Shown in pieces: positions 53,032-62,041 of a stretch of 64,000 nt of DNA. The notes beneath the pieces are model-generated. The model saw only the letters and a program-made list of their open reading frames with translations. It did not search any database and was not told the origin of the DNA. Made by a program: the position numbers and the translations under genes. How positions within the stretch are numbered: position 1 is the stretch's first letter; the number at the start of each line of letters is the position of its first letter. The DNA is from Burkholderia sp. Ac-20365 (GTDB lineage: Bacteria > Pseudomonadota > Gammaproteobacteria > Burkholderiales > Burkholderiaceae), in assembly GCF_017104715.1 (NCBI RefSeq), contig NZ_JAAGPI010000009.1, forward strand, positions 1 to 64,000, given 5' to 3'.

Positions 53032-55149
53032 TTACTGTCCGCCGAGCGCCGGATCGCTCATGCTCGGCTTACCCGTCTCGACGTGACCCGCAACACGCCG
53101 CGTGAACGCCGCATCGCTATCGACCGTGATCGTGAGGTCGTACCAGCCGTACACGTTGCGCAGATCGAGATACACCGTGTCGCTATCGCCGCCGCGCACC
53201 GTGTGCGTGAGCGTCTTGCCCGAATCGTACGCATTGACGATCTTGAACTGGCAGCGCGCATTGCCGTCGTTTTTCAGACGCAGTTGCAGGTTGCCGTTCG
53301 CGACGTCGTAGCCTTCGGCGACCTCCGGCTGCGCGCGATCGTGGCTGTTCCAGAAGTGCTGCGCAACCTGCTTGCCGGCGAAGCGGCGCAGAAAGCCATT
53401 CGGCCCGTGCACCGTGAAGTCGTAAGAACCATCCGCCTTCACCGACAGCTGATCGACGAGACGCTTGCCCGCTTCGACCGTATATGTGCGCGGCGCATCG
53501 GTGCTCAGCGCGTCGAACACGAGGAAGTTGGCGCCGGCGTCGCCCGTGTTGACGAAGCGCATCGACAGCTTGCTGTTGCTGTGGTCGTCGATACGGACGA
53601 ACAGTTCGTACGGCACGGCGCGCGCGGGGCGCACGCCCGGCTCCTGCTTCGGCACGGAGCCCACCAGCGGCGGCACCGGCACATAGTCCGGGTGCCGGTT
53701 CTGATCCTGCGGCTTGTACGACGCGGTGGACGGCAGCGTCGGGAACGCATCGTTCGGGTTCTTGAAGTTGAACGCCGACGTCAGATCGCCGCACACCGTG
53801 CGACGCCACGGCGTGATGTTCGACTCCGACAGCTTCTTGCCATGACCGAAACGCGCCTCGATGAACTGGATCACCGACGTGTGATCGAACACCTCCGAGC
53901 ACACGAAGCCACCCTTCGACCACGGCGACACGACGAGCATCGGCACGCGCGGCCCGAGGCCATAGGGACCAGGCGCATATTTCCCGTTGTTGCCGCCGGG
54001 ATAGATTTCGTTGGTCGTATCGACGGTCGACAGACCATTCGCACTCGATGACGGCGCGAACGGCGGCGACATGTGATCGAAGAAGCCGTCGTTCTCGTCG
54101 TAGTTGATGAGCAGCGCCGTCTTGCTCCACACCTCCGGGTTCGACGTGAGGATCTGCAAGACTTGATCGACATACCACGCGCCGTAGTTCGCGGGCCAGT
54201 TCGGATGCTCGGAATAGGCTTCCGGCGCGACGATCCACGACACCTGCGGCAGCGAATTGCTCTGCACGTCCTTGCGCAGAATGTCGAAGTACGTATCGCC
54301 CGCCGACACGTTCGTGCCCGTGCGTGCCTTGTCGTACAGCGGGTTGCCCGGCTGCGCGTTGCGATACTGGTTGAAGTAGAGCAGCGAGTTGTCGCCGTAG
54401 TTGCCGATGTACGGATTGTTCGTCCAGCCCCACGATCCATTCGCGTCGAGTCCGGTGCCGACGTCCTGATAGATCTTCCACGAAATGCCCGCCGCTTCGA
54501 GCACTTCGGGATACGTCGACCAGCCGTAACCCAGTTCCGAGTTGTCGACCACGGGACCGCCACCCGAGCCGTCGTTGCCGACCCAGCCTGTCCACATGTA
54601 GTAGCGGTTCGGATCGGTCGCGCCCATCAGCGAGCAATGGTACGCGTCGCAGATCGTGAACGAATCGGCCAGCTGATAGTGGAACGGAATGTCGTCGCGC
54701 GTGAGGTACGCCATCGTCGTGGTGCCCTTGTTCGGCACCCATTGGTCATTGCGGCCGCCGTTCCACGCGCCATGCGTGGTCGGCCAGTCGTGCGGCAGAT
54801 CTTGCAGAAATTGCAGGCCGAGATTCGGCGCCGTCGGACGGAACGGCAGCACTTCGCCGACGCCGCCAGCCAGCGGTTGATGCCACACGGACTTGCCGTT
54901 CGGCAGGTTGATCGCGCGCGTGTCGCCGAAGCCGCGCACGCCGCGCAGCGTGCCGAAGTAATGGTCGAACGAGCGGTTTTCCTGCATCAGCACGACGATG
55001 TGCTCGATATCGCGGATGCTGCCCGTCTTGTTGTTCGCGGGAATCGCGAGCGCATTGCGGATGCCGAGAGGAAGCATCGTCAATGCGGTGGCGGAGCCGG
55101 CTGCCTGGGCGGCTGCGCGCAGAAAATCACGGCGGTTTTTTGAGGTCAT
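53032..55149 (-). CDS. Tat-exported phospholipase C (phosphocholine-specific type)
   Basis: A 705-residue secreted phospholipase. The Tat signal is NRRDFLRAAAQAAGSA at residues 5-20 with a cleavage site after about ALA at 35. The catalytic domain begins VLMQENRSFDHYFGTLRGVR near residue 52 and contains further metal-ligand motifs (NYDENDGFFDHM near 350); two C-terminal DUF756 domains follow (about 510-600 and 610-690). It should cleave phosphatidylcholine or related lipids to diacylglycerol, serving phosphate scavenging or virulence. It ends at the bidirectional terminator; a small lipoprotein gene lies upstream on the same strand. Confidence 0.93.
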   Translation of the reverse strand: MTSKNRRDFLRAAAQAAGSATALTMLPLGIRNALAIPANNKTGSIRDIEHIVVLMQENRSFDHYFGTLRGVRGFGDTRAINLPNGKSVWHQPLAGGVGEVLPFRPTAPNLGLQFLQDLPHDWPTTHGAWNGGRNDQWVPNKGTTTMAYLTRDDIPFHYQLADSFTICDAYHCSLMGATDPNRYYMWTGWVGNDGSGGGPVVDNSELGYGWSTYPEVLEAAGISWKIYQDVGTGLDANGSWGWTNNPYIGNYGDNSLLYFNQYRNAQPGNPLYDKARTGTNVSAGDTYFDILRKDVQSNSLPQVSWIVAPEAYSEHPNWPANYGAWYVDQVLQILTSNPEVWSKTALLINYDENDGFFDHMSPPFAPSSSANGLSTVDTTNEIYPGGNNGKYAPGPYGLGPRVPMLVVSPWSKGGFVCSEVFDHTSVIQFIEARFGHGKKLSESNITPWRRTVCGDLTSAFNFKNPNDAFPTLPSTASYKPQDQNRHPDYVPVPPLVGSVPKQEPGVRPARAVPYELFVRIDDHSNSKLSMRFVNTGDAGANFLVFDALSTDAPRTYTVEAGKRLVDQLSVKADGSYDFTVHGPNGFLRRFAGKQVAQHFWNSHDRAQPEVAEGYDVANGNLQLRLKNDGNARCQFKIVNAYDSGKTLTHTVRGGDSDTVYLDLRNVYGWYDLTITVDSDAAFTRRVAGHVETGKPSMSDPALGGQ

Positions 55150-55225
55150 GTTAGCTTCGATCGTGAGGGAAGAAACGGTAAGGGAGGACTTCCATGCGGG
55201 GGCAGGGAGCCTGAAAGGGCAGAAC

Positions 55226-55576
55226 TCAATCGACGGTGTGAATCACGGGTGGTGCGAGAACGACGGAATCGGCTGCGCTGGCGCCGCCGGGGGACGTGGC
55301 CAGGGCGTGCGCGGGTTCGGGCTGCGAAGATTGAAGCGTCGCGCCGGCGGGCGACGCGGATGGCGCGGGGACGGCGTTGAACGTCGTCGCGAGGACAGGC
55401 TGCTGCGCGGTTTGTGTCTGTGGCTGATGTTGTTGCTGTTGCTCCTGCGATGTGCCAGCGGACGAGTCGTTGCCGCATGCCGCAACCGCAATCGACGCTG
55501 CGATCACGGCGAGCATCAGATGCAAACGCTTGCATCGATGGCAACGTGCAGTTTCGTGCAGTGCGGGCATCGTCAT
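55226..55576 (-). CDS. Small predicted lipoprotein, Gln/Ala/Pro-rich
   Basis: A frame of 116 residues. A hydrophobic stretch (MLAVIAASIAVAACG) ends in a possible lipobox VAAC, followed by a low-complexity Gln-rich segment and an Ala/Pro/Ser-rich remainder. Starts at 55576, 55570 (after an in-frame Met) or 55516 are possible; the last gives the most typical lipoprotein signal. No family is recognised. It lies 76 bases upstream of the phospholipase on the same strand and may be co-transcribed. Confidence 0.55.
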   Translation of the reverse strand: MTMPALHETARCHRCKRLHLMLAVIAASIAVAACGNDSSAGTSQEQQQQHQPQTQTAQQPVLATTFNAVPAPSASPAGATLQSSQPEPAHALATSPGGASAADSVVLAPPVIHTVD

Positions 55577-55889
55577 CCTCCGGCGCCATGCTGAGAGACG
55601 CGTAACGATAGCCAGCGTGTGTGTAGCTTTTGTGAAGCGAGAGATGAGGAAAGAAATGCAGACAGCCGCAGGAAGGGTGTGCAGAAAGATGCGTGTAAGG
55701 CTGCGTCACCGCGCGGTTGTGTTACGTGTGCAGCAGCGCGCACCGCATCTGATGCAGCGCGCATTCCGCGTGACGGTTCAATGACTTGCGTGCGTTATCT
55801 GCAGGTTGTCCACAGAGGTGTCAACGGTTTCTGTGGAAAACTGCAGTGCCATGCATCGGCGCTCGAACCAGATTGCGTCGACTGCAGGT
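55577..55889. other. Intergenic region with interrupted dyad resembling DnaA boxes
   Basis: No gene in these 313 bases. Within 55801-55844 there is a dyad: GCAG, CCACAGA (55810-55816), 13 bases, TCTGTGG (55830-55836), then CTGC. Its arms include TTGTCCACA (55806) and, on the minus strand, TTTTCCACA (55832-55840), each one base or none off DnaA-box variants. Confidence 0.45.
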
Positions 55890-56756
55890 TCAACTCTGCA
55901 TGGCGCGGCCTGTTTGCCGCTCGATGAACTGAACGATTGCATCGTTGAGCGCCTGCGGTGCATCGCGATGAGGCGAGTGCCCGCAGTTGTCGAGCTTCGT
56001 CAGTTGGGTTTGCGGCGCGTGTTGCGCGATCGTATCGATCTGCGCCATCGTGCCGTAGTGATCGTCGTATCCCTGCACAGCGAGCAACGGGCAGCGAATG
56101 CACCCGAGTTCATCGACGATGCGCCAGGACCGGAACACATCGCTCAGCCAGATATCGTTCCACCCGTAGAAGGCAGAATCGACGTCATCGTGATGACGCG
56201 CCAGCTTGCTGCGCAGATCGGTCTGTTCGTACGCCGTCTTCGCCTCGGCAATGCTCGCGACTGAAATGTCTTCGACGAAAACATGCGGCGCAATCACGAC
56301 CGCACCCGACAGTGCATCGGGAAAAGCGGCAGCATAAAGCAGCGTGATTGAGCCGCCGTCGCTGTGGCCGATTACCCACATGCGCTTTCTTTCTTCGGCG
56401 CTGACATCGAGTGCATCGAGCAGCGCGGGAAGGATGTCGCGTGCCTGCACCGACATGAAGTCGACGGGCAATTTGACGTGATGCGGACGCGGCGTCGACC
56501 GGCCGTAACCCGGGCGCGAATATACGAGACCGCGCATGCCGAGCCTGTCGCACAGAGTCTGCGGCCAGTTCTTCCACATCGCGACCGAGCCGAGTCCTTC
56601 ATGCAGGAACACGGCCAATGGCGCATCGGCGAGGTGCGCATTGAGCCAGCGGTATTCGATATCCAGCGCGCCGTGTTGCGCATTTGCGGGCAGTGCGATC
56701 GATTCGCTTCGGGCGTTATCGCGCAAGGTCGTCACAGGTTCTGCCATACCATTCAT
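55890..56756 (-). CDS. Alpha/beta hydrolase of the benzoate (box) cluster
   Basis: A 288-residue alpha/beta hydrolase. The oxyanion region is VFLHEGLGSVAMWKNW near residues 49-64, the nucleophile is the serine of GHSDGG near residue 130, and the catalytic histidine is in NCGHSPHRDAPQ near 260. Its ATG overlaps the bclA stop by one base (TGATG), so it is translated with the ligase. Position suggests it hydrolyses a CoA ester or enol-lactone side product of the box pathway, but this is not shown by sequence. Confidence 0.87.
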   Translation of the reverse strand: MNGMAEPVTTLRDNARSESIALPANAQHGALDIEYRWLNAHLADAPLAVFLHEGLGSVAMWKNWPQTLCDRLGMRGLVYSRPGYGRSTPRPHHVKLPVDFMSVQARDILPALLDALDVSAEERKRMWVIGHSDGGSITLLYAAAFPDALSGAVVIAPHVFVEDISVASIAEAKTAYEQTDLRSKLARHHDDVDSAFYGWNDIWLSDVFRSWRIVDELGCIRCPLLAVQGYDDHYGTMAQIDTIAQHAPQTQLTKLDNCGHSPHRDAPQALNDAIVQFIERQTGRAMQS

Positions 56757-58354
56757 CAGCTTTTGAGCTGTTCCCGCAGTTTGAAGCGTTGAATCTTACC
56801 TGTTGCCGTCTTCGGCAGATCATCGACGAACACGATGTCGCGCGGATACTTGTGCGGCGCGAGCTTGCCCTTGACGAACGACTTGAGTTCATCTGCGAGT
56901 GCGTCACATGCATCGGCACTGTGTTTCAGCACGACGAATGCACGCGTTTTCACGAGGCCACCATGATCGACGCCGACAACAGCCGCTTCGAGCACTGCAG
57001 TATGTTGCACGATGACCATCTCCACTTCGACGGGCGACACATACTGGCCGCTCACTTTCAGCATGTCGTCGCTGCGGCCCGCATATTGATAGCAGCCGCT
57101 CGGCAGACGGCAATATTTATCGCCGCTGCGGATCCACTCGCCGAGGAAAGTCGCGCGCGATTTCTCGCGATTGCTCCAGTACATCAGCGCGGCGCTCGGT
57201 CCCTTGATGAACAGATCGCCGACTTCACCGTCCGGAACCGGGTGGCCAGCTTCATCGCGTAATTCCACTTCATATCCCGGCACTGGACGGCCTGTCGTGC
57301 CGTACTCGACTTCACCCGCGCGATTCGACAGAAAGATATGCAGCATTTCCGTCGAGCCGATGCCGTCGAGAATCTCGCAGCCGAAGTGCGCGGTAAAACG
57401 TTCGCCGATCTCGCGCGGCAACGCTTCACCCGCCGATGCGCAAACACGCATCGCGACGTTCGCGCGCGGCGGCAGGTTGGGCGAAACGAGCATGCTCGCG
57501 TACAGCGTGGGCACGCCATAGAAGATCGTCGGCCGATGTTCGACGAGCCGCCGGAAGATTGCGTCGGGCGTCGGACGCTCGGCCATCAGCACGGCCGTCG
57601 CGCCAACCGAGAGCGGGAAGGTCAGCGCATTGCCGAGACCATAGGCAAAGAACAGCTTCGCGGCGGAGAACACCACGTCGCGTTCGTTGATACCGAGGAT
57701 CGGCTTCGCATAGAGCTCTGCAGTCCAATACAGGTTGGCATGCGTATGCACAGTGCCCTTCGGCTTGCCCGTCGATCCGGATGAATACAACCAGAACGCG
57801 ATGTCGTCGCCGCTGCATGCATTCGGTTTCACAAGAGGCTCGGCGCCATCGATCAACTGGCTCAGCACATAGCCAGACGGCGGATCGACCTGCACGGGTT
57901 GCGAGACGATCAGCAGACAGCCGTCATGTTCCGCTTCGCTCATGGCCTGTTCGACATGTGCGAGCAACGCGCCGGATGCAATCACGGCGCGCGCGTGGCT
58001 ATGCGTGAGCATGTACAGATAATCGGCGGCCGTCAGCAATGTATTCGCGACGACTGGCACGATGCCCGCGTATAACGCGCCGAGGAATGCGACGGGCAGT
58101 TCGGCCGTGTCGAGCATCACCAGCAGGATGCGCTCCTCGGGATGCACACCGAGCGAGCGCATCGCACCCGCAAAGCGCCGTGCGCGGTCTTCGAGCTGCG
58201 CGTAGGTGATGACGCCGGCGTCGTCGATGTAGGCGGGCTTGTCCGCGCGCGCGTCGTTGAGACGGAACAGGTGCGATGCGAAGTTGAACTGCGCGGGCGG
58301 CGCCTCGACGTTCGGCGCGGGCTCGCTTGAACGCGATTCCAGCAGGGCTTGCAT
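56756..58354 (-). CDS. bclA: Benzoate-CoA ligase
   Basis: A 532-residue adenylate-forming enzyme that activates benzoate to benzoyl-CoA with ATP, the entry step of the box pathway. The phosphate loop YSSGSTGKPKGTVHTH lies near residue 185, the adenine motif GIGSTEMLHIF near 335, the hinge GRSDDMLKVSGQYVSP near 430, and the catalytic lysine is in KTATGKIQRFKL at the end. The hydrolase follows with overlapping stop/start. 2-aminobenzoate or 4-hydroxybenzoate ligases are alternatives, but the adjacent boxABC genes favour benzoate. Confidence 0.93.
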   Translation of the reverse strand: MQALLESRSSEPAPNVEAPPAQFNFASHLFRLNDARADKPAYIDDAGVITYAQLEDRARRFAGAMRSLGVHPEERILLVMLDTAELPVAFLGALYAGIVPVVANTLLTAADYLYMLTHSHARAVIASGALLAHVEQAMSEAEHDGCLLIVSQPVQVDPPSGYVLSQLIDGAEPLVKPNACSGDDIAFWLYSSGSTGKPKGTVHTHANLYWTAELYAKPILGINERDVVFSAAKLFFAYGLGNALTFPLSVGATAVLMAERPTPDAIFRRLVEHRPTIFYGVPTLYASMLVSPNLPPRANVAMRVCASAGEALPREIGERFTAHFGCEILDGIGSTEMLHIFLSNRAGEVEYGTTGRPVPGYEVELRDEAGHPVPDGEVGDLFIKGPSAALMYWSNREKSRATFLGEWIRSGDKYCRLPSGCYQYAGRSDDMLKVSGQYVSPVEVEMVIVQHTAVLEAAVVGVDHGGLVKTRAFVVLKHSADACDALADELKSFVKGKLAPHKYPRDIVFVDDLPKTATGKIQRFKLREQLKS

Positions 58355-58414
58355 GTCTCCTCCGGCGAGGTGAGGCGGAGTGCGTGGGAACGATAGTGGG
58401 GACGTGCTGGCGCT

Positions 58415-58894
58415 TTAGACCGCGCTCGCGTCCCGCGTGAATTCGATTGCACCTTGCGGCAGCAGATACAGCACGAGCGCCTGACCCTGCGCGACAGTCG
58501 GGCGGTGCGCGCTGCCGGGACCATAGACGCACCATCCTGCAGGATGACCGTCGAAGGTCGCACCGCGCGTGAGCGGCATGATCAGATCGATTTCGCCGTT
58601 CGGATGCACATGGTGCGGACCGGCAATGTCCTGCATGTCGACGACGTCGACGGAAAAACCGTGCGTGTCGGGCGTGGGCTTGAGGACGCGGCCGTAACGG
58701 ATGCCGCCGTGCTCGCGATTGCACAGCCAGCCTTCGGCGACGCCGACGCGGCATGCGTCGGCGAGCTCCGCATAGGTCGCGCTGTCTGCGGGCCAGGTCG
58801 TGTTCAGCCATCCGGCCAGCGCAGCGTCGAGCGGGCGACCGTCAAGCTGCGCGGTCACGCCCGCGATCAGGCGCTGAAAATCCTGTGGGGACAT
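58415..58894 (-). CDS. DUF4863 protein (4-hydroxylaminobenzoate lyase-like)
   Basis: A 159-residue protein with cupin-like features (GPHHVHPNGEIDLIMPL, then AGWCVYGPGSAHRPTV), giving a likely His/Glu metal site. DUF4863 includes, as far as I recall, PnbB, the 4-hydroxylaminobenzoate lyase of nitrobenzoate degradation. In box clusters its role is unclear; it may act on a substituted benzoate. GAGG precedes ATG 58894. It heads the minus-strand operon with bclA and the hydrolase, 60 bases upstream of bclA. Confidence 0.8.
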   Translation of the reverse strand: MSPQDFQRLIAGVTAQLDGRPLDAALAGWLNTTWPADSATYAELADACRVGVAEGWLCNREHGGIRYGRVLKPTPDTHGFSVDVVDMQDIAGPHHVHPNGEIDLIMPLTRGATFDGHPAGWCVYGPGSAHRPTVAQGQALVLYLLPQGAIEFTRDASAV

Positions 58895-59089
58895 GCTTGC
58901 CTCCTGTCGGCTCGAGCGAGTGCATCGGACGAAGCGGGCGCTGTGACGCCTGCACCCGTCTGGACCTTGCTCGGGCCTCATGCAAGATGATTGCTGCCGG
59001 TCGACACGCACCTTAGTTCATGCGCGATGCCGCCGATCGTCTCCGATTTTGCCTATGCCATCCGGTGGACGGCTTACGGCGTTGTTATT

Positions 59090-59101
59090 GCATCGATATG
59101 C
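59090..59101. promoter_or_regulatory. Palindrome in the boxR upstream region
   Basis: GCATCGATATGC is a perfect 12-bp palindrome, lying between the divergent DUF4863-bclA and boxR genes and 16 bases before a boxR -35. Its TGCAT start recalls the TGCA half-sites I remember for BzdR/BoxR-type regulators; that link is from memory and unproven. Confidence 0.35.
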
Positions 59102-59116
59102 GGCGAAAATTAACCG

Positions 59117-59145
59117 TTCACCTAGAGCATGTCAAGCACTATAGT
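59117..59145 (+). promoter_or_regulatory. Candidate promoter of boxR
   Basis: TTCACC (59117-59122), 17 bases, TATAGT (59140-59145). Four of six and five of six bases match the sigma-70 consensus. The start codon is 31 bases downstream. Confidence 0.5.
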
Positions 59146-59175
59146 ACATATACCTAGTCGATGAGGCTTCGCGAC

Positions 59176-60138
59176 ATGAACCAAACTTACTCCGCTGCTG
59201 CCGATAGCACATCGTCCACCCCGGGCGCCGGGGACGATGCGCCGAAAACCGAACGTGAAGAACGCGATCCGTTTCTGACCGCAATGGGCGAGCGCGTGCG
59301 TCTGCTGCGCGCGAGACGCGGCATGACGCGCAAGACGCTGGCATCGGAAACCGGCCTGTCCGAGCGGCACCTCGCGAACCTCGAATCGGGCGTCGGCAAC
59401 GCGTCGGTGCTGGTGCTGCGGCAGATCGCGGCAACCCTGAACTGTCCGCTTGCCGAAGTGATCGGCGATGAAACTACCGCGTCGGCGGAATGGCTGCTGA
59501 TCCGCGAGTTGCTGCACGGTCGCGACCAGGCGGCGTTGCAGCGGGCGCGTGTCGCGCTGTCGGAGATGTTCGCGCAGGCGCCGCGCGACCCGCATCGCAA
59601 GGACCGCATCGCGCTGATCGGGCTGCGCGGCGCCGGGAAATCGACGCTTGGCCGCATGCTCGCGCAGGAGCGCAAGGTGCCGTTCATCGAGATCACGAAG
59701 GTGATCCAGCAGATGGCAGGCTGCCCGCCGGCGGAGATCCATTCGCTGTACGGCGCGAGCGCATATCGCCGGTATGAGCAGCGTGCGCTGGAGGCCGTGA
59801 TCGGCGAGCACGAGCGGGCCGTGATCGCGTCGCCGGGCGGATTGGTGTCGGAGCCCGCCACGTTCAATGCGCTGCTCGCGCACTGTTTCACCGTGTGGCT
59901 GCAGGCCAGTCCCGAGGAGCACATGCGCCGCGTGGTCGCGCAGGGCGATCTGCGGCCGATGTCGGGCAACAAGGAGGCGATGGAAGACCTCAAGCGCATT
60001 CTTGCGGGCCGCAGCGAACTGTACGGCCGCGCCGACATGATCTTCGACACGAGCGAGCGCACACTCGCGGACGCCTATCTGCAACTGCGCGACCGCCTCG
60101 CGGCGCGCCTCGCCGCGGAACTGGGCGACGAAACGTAA
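59176..60138 (+). CDS. boxR: BoxR, benzoyl-CoA-responsive regulator
   Basis: A 320-residue regulator with an Xre-type helix-turn-helix (residues 39-93, RARRGMTRKTLASETGLSER) joined to a shikimate-kinase-like domain (P-loop GLRGAGKST at 149-157). This architecture defines the BzdR/BoxR family, in which the kinase-like domain binds benzoyl-CoA and releases repression of the catabolic genes. ATG 59176 is preferred because GAGG lies 9 bases before it; an ATG at 59161 would add five residues. It lies directly upstream of boxCBA. Confidence 0.93.
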   Translation: MNQTYSAAADSTSSTPGAGDDAPKTEREERDPFLTAMGERVRLLRARRGMTRKTLASETGLSERHLANLESGVGNASVLVLRQIAATLNCPLAEVIGDETTASAEWLLIRELLHGRDQAALQRARVALSEMFAQAPRDPHRKDRIALIGLRGAGKSTLGRMLAQERKVPFIEITKVIQQMAGCPPAEIHSLYGASAYRRYEQRALEAVIGEHERAVIASPGGLVSEPATFNALLAHCFTVWLQASPEEHMRRVVAQGDLRPMSGNKEAMEDLKRILAGRSELYGRADMIFDTSERTLADAYLQLRDRLAARLAAELGDET

Positions 60139-60196
60139 TGCATGTGACGCGGTCGCCGGCATCGCGATCGCGCCAGGGATAACCCGACAACATGAA

Positions 60197-60252
60197 GTAA
60201 AGTGCTTTACACGGCTGTGACGGTGCACTATTGTTCGTTAAAACAATCTGCA
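60197..60252. promoter_or_regulatory. boxC promoter with two overlapping operator-like dyads
   Basis: Promoter: TTTACA (60206-60211), 17 bases, TATTGT (60229-60234). The palindrome GTAAAGTGCTTTAC (60197-60210) covers the -35. A second dyad, TGCA (60224-60227), ATTGTT (60230-60235), 6 bases, AACAAT (60242-60247), TGCA (60249-60252), covers the -10 and start region. This is a typical repressor layout, and BoxR is encoded immediately upstream. The boxC start codon is at 60273. Confidence 0.55.
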
Positions 60253-60272
60253 TCCGCCTCAGGAGACGCCCC

Positions 60273-61955
60273 ATGTCCGCAGCCATGTCCCCGGCAGACA
60301 ACGCCGCCGTGCGAGTCGACTACCGCACCGATCCCTCGCAGTACAAGCACTGGAAACTCTCGTTCAACGGCCCGGTGGCCACGCTCGGCATTGATATCGC
60401 CGAAGACGGCGGCATCCGCGACGGCTACAAGCTGAAGTTGAATTCATACGACCTGGGCGTCGATATCGAACTGCACGATGCACTCCAGCGCATCCGCTTC
60501 GAGCATCCGGAGGTCCGCACGGTCGTCGTCACGAGCCTGAAGGACCGCGTGTTCTGCTCGGGTGCCAATATCTTCATGCTCGGCCTGTCGTCGCATGCAT
60601 GGAAGGTCAACTTCTGCAAGTTCACGAACGAGACCCGCAATGGCATCGAGGACTCGTCGCGCCACTCGGGCCTGAAGTTTCTTGCAGCCGTCAACGGTTC
60701 ATGCGCGGGCGGCGGATATGAACTGGCGCTCGCGTGTGACGAGATCTATCTGGTCGACGACCGGTCGTCGTCGGTCGCGTTGCCGGAAGTGCCGCTGCTC
60801 GGCGTGCTGCCGGGCACGGGCGGGCTCACGCGTGTCACCGACAAGCGCAAGGTGCGGCACGATCGCGCGGACATCTTCTGCACCGTCGTCGAAGGCATTC
60901 GCGGCGCGCGCGCCAAAGAATGGCGTCTCGTCGATGAAGTCGTGAAGCCGAACCAGTTCGAGCAGGCCATTGCCGCCCGCGCACTGGAACTCGCGCAGCA
61001 AAGCGATCGTCCCGCCGGCGCGCGAGGCATCGCGTTGACGCGCGTCGAACGCACGGACCGCGAAGATGGACTCACGTACGCAACGCTCGACGTGACCATC
61101 GATCGCGCCAAACGCACCGCCACCTTCACAGCAAAAGCGCCGACAACCGATCAGCCGACCGATATCGAATCCATCGTCACAAAAGGCGCGAACTGGTGGC
61201 CGCTGCAGTTCGCACGCGAACTCGACGACGCGATCCTGTCGATGCGCACCAACGAACTCGATATCGGCACGTGGATCCTCAAAACGGAAGGCGATGCGCG
61301 CGCCGTGCTCGCTGCCGATGCGACGCTGCTGCAACACCAAGACCACTGGTTCGTGCGCGAAACGATCGGGCTGCTGCGTCGCACGCTCGCGCGCATCGAC
61401 GTGTCGTCGCGTTCGCTGTTCGCGCTGATCGAGCCGGGCTCGTGCTTTGCCGGTACGTTTGCCGAATTCGCGTTCGCCGCGGACCGCACCTACATGGCCG
61501 CGCTGCCCGCGAACGAGGACGAAGAACCGGCGATCACGCTGTCGGAAGTCAACTTCGGCCTGTATCCGATGGTCACGCATCAATCGCGGCTTGCGCGGCG
61601 TTTCTACGAAGAGACGCAACCGCTCGACGCCGTGCGCGCCAAAATCGGCCAGCCCGTTAAGCCCGTGGAAGCGGAACGCCTCGGCCTCGTGACTGCATCG
61701 CCGGACGATATCGACTGGGCCGACGAAATCCGCATCGCACTCGAGGAACGCGCGGCGATGTCGCCCGACGCGCTGACGGGCATGGAAGCCAATCTGCGCT
61801 TCAACGGCCGCGAGACGATGGAGACGCGCATCTTCGGCCGTCTGACGGCGTGGCAGAACTGGATTTTCAACCGGCCGAACGCGGTGGGCGAGAAGGGTGC
61901 GCTCAAGGTGTACGGCAAGGGCAGCAAGGCGCAATTCGACGTGTCGCGCGTGTAA
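60273..61955 (+). CDS. boxC: Benzoyl-CoA-dihydrodiol lyase / epoxide hydrolase-lyase
   Basis: A 560-residue crotonase-superfamily enzyme, longer than ordinary enoyl-CoA hydratases. It opens the ring of 2,3-epoxybenzoyl-CoA, releasing formate and 3,4-dehydroadipyl-CoA semialdehyde. Crotonase features include FCSGANIFML near residue 100 and NGSCAGGGYELALACDE near 150; a second crotonase-like half follows after residue 300. AGGAGAC lies 6 bases before ATG 60273; a longer frame from 60231 overlaps the operator region. It is the first gene of boxCBA. Confidence 0.94.
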   Translation: MSAAMSPADNAAVRVDYRTDPSQYKHWKLSFNGPVATLGIDIAEDGGIRDGYKLKLNSYDLGVDIELHDALQRIRFEHPEVRTVVVTSLKDRVFCSGANIFMLGLSSHAWKVNFCKFTNETRNGIEDSSRHSGLKFLAAVNGSCAGGGYELALACDEIYLVDDRSSSVALPEVPLLGVLPGTGGLTRVTDKRKVRHDRADIFCTVVEGIRGARAKEWRLVDEVVKPNQFEQAIAARALELAQQSDRPAGARGIALTRVERTDREDGLTYATLDVTIDRAKRTATFTAKAPTTDQPTDIESIVTKGANWWPLQFARELDDAILSMRTNELDIGTWILKTEGDARAVLAADATLLQHQDHWFVRETIGLLRRTLARIDVSSRSLFALIEPGSCFAGTFAEFAFAADRTYMAALPANEDEEPAITLSEVNFGLYPMVTHQSRLARRFYEETQPLDAVRAKIGQPVKPVEAERLGLVTASPDDIDWADEIRIALEERAAMSPDALTGMEANLRFNGRETMETRIFGRLTAWQNWIFNRPNAVGEKGALKVYGKGSKAQFDVSRV

Positions 61956-62041
61956 CGCACACCGTCTGAACGCACAACAACATCGCGCCGATACGAAGCC
62001 TCTCGCACATCGAACGAACGCACCGCGCTCAAGGAACCGAC

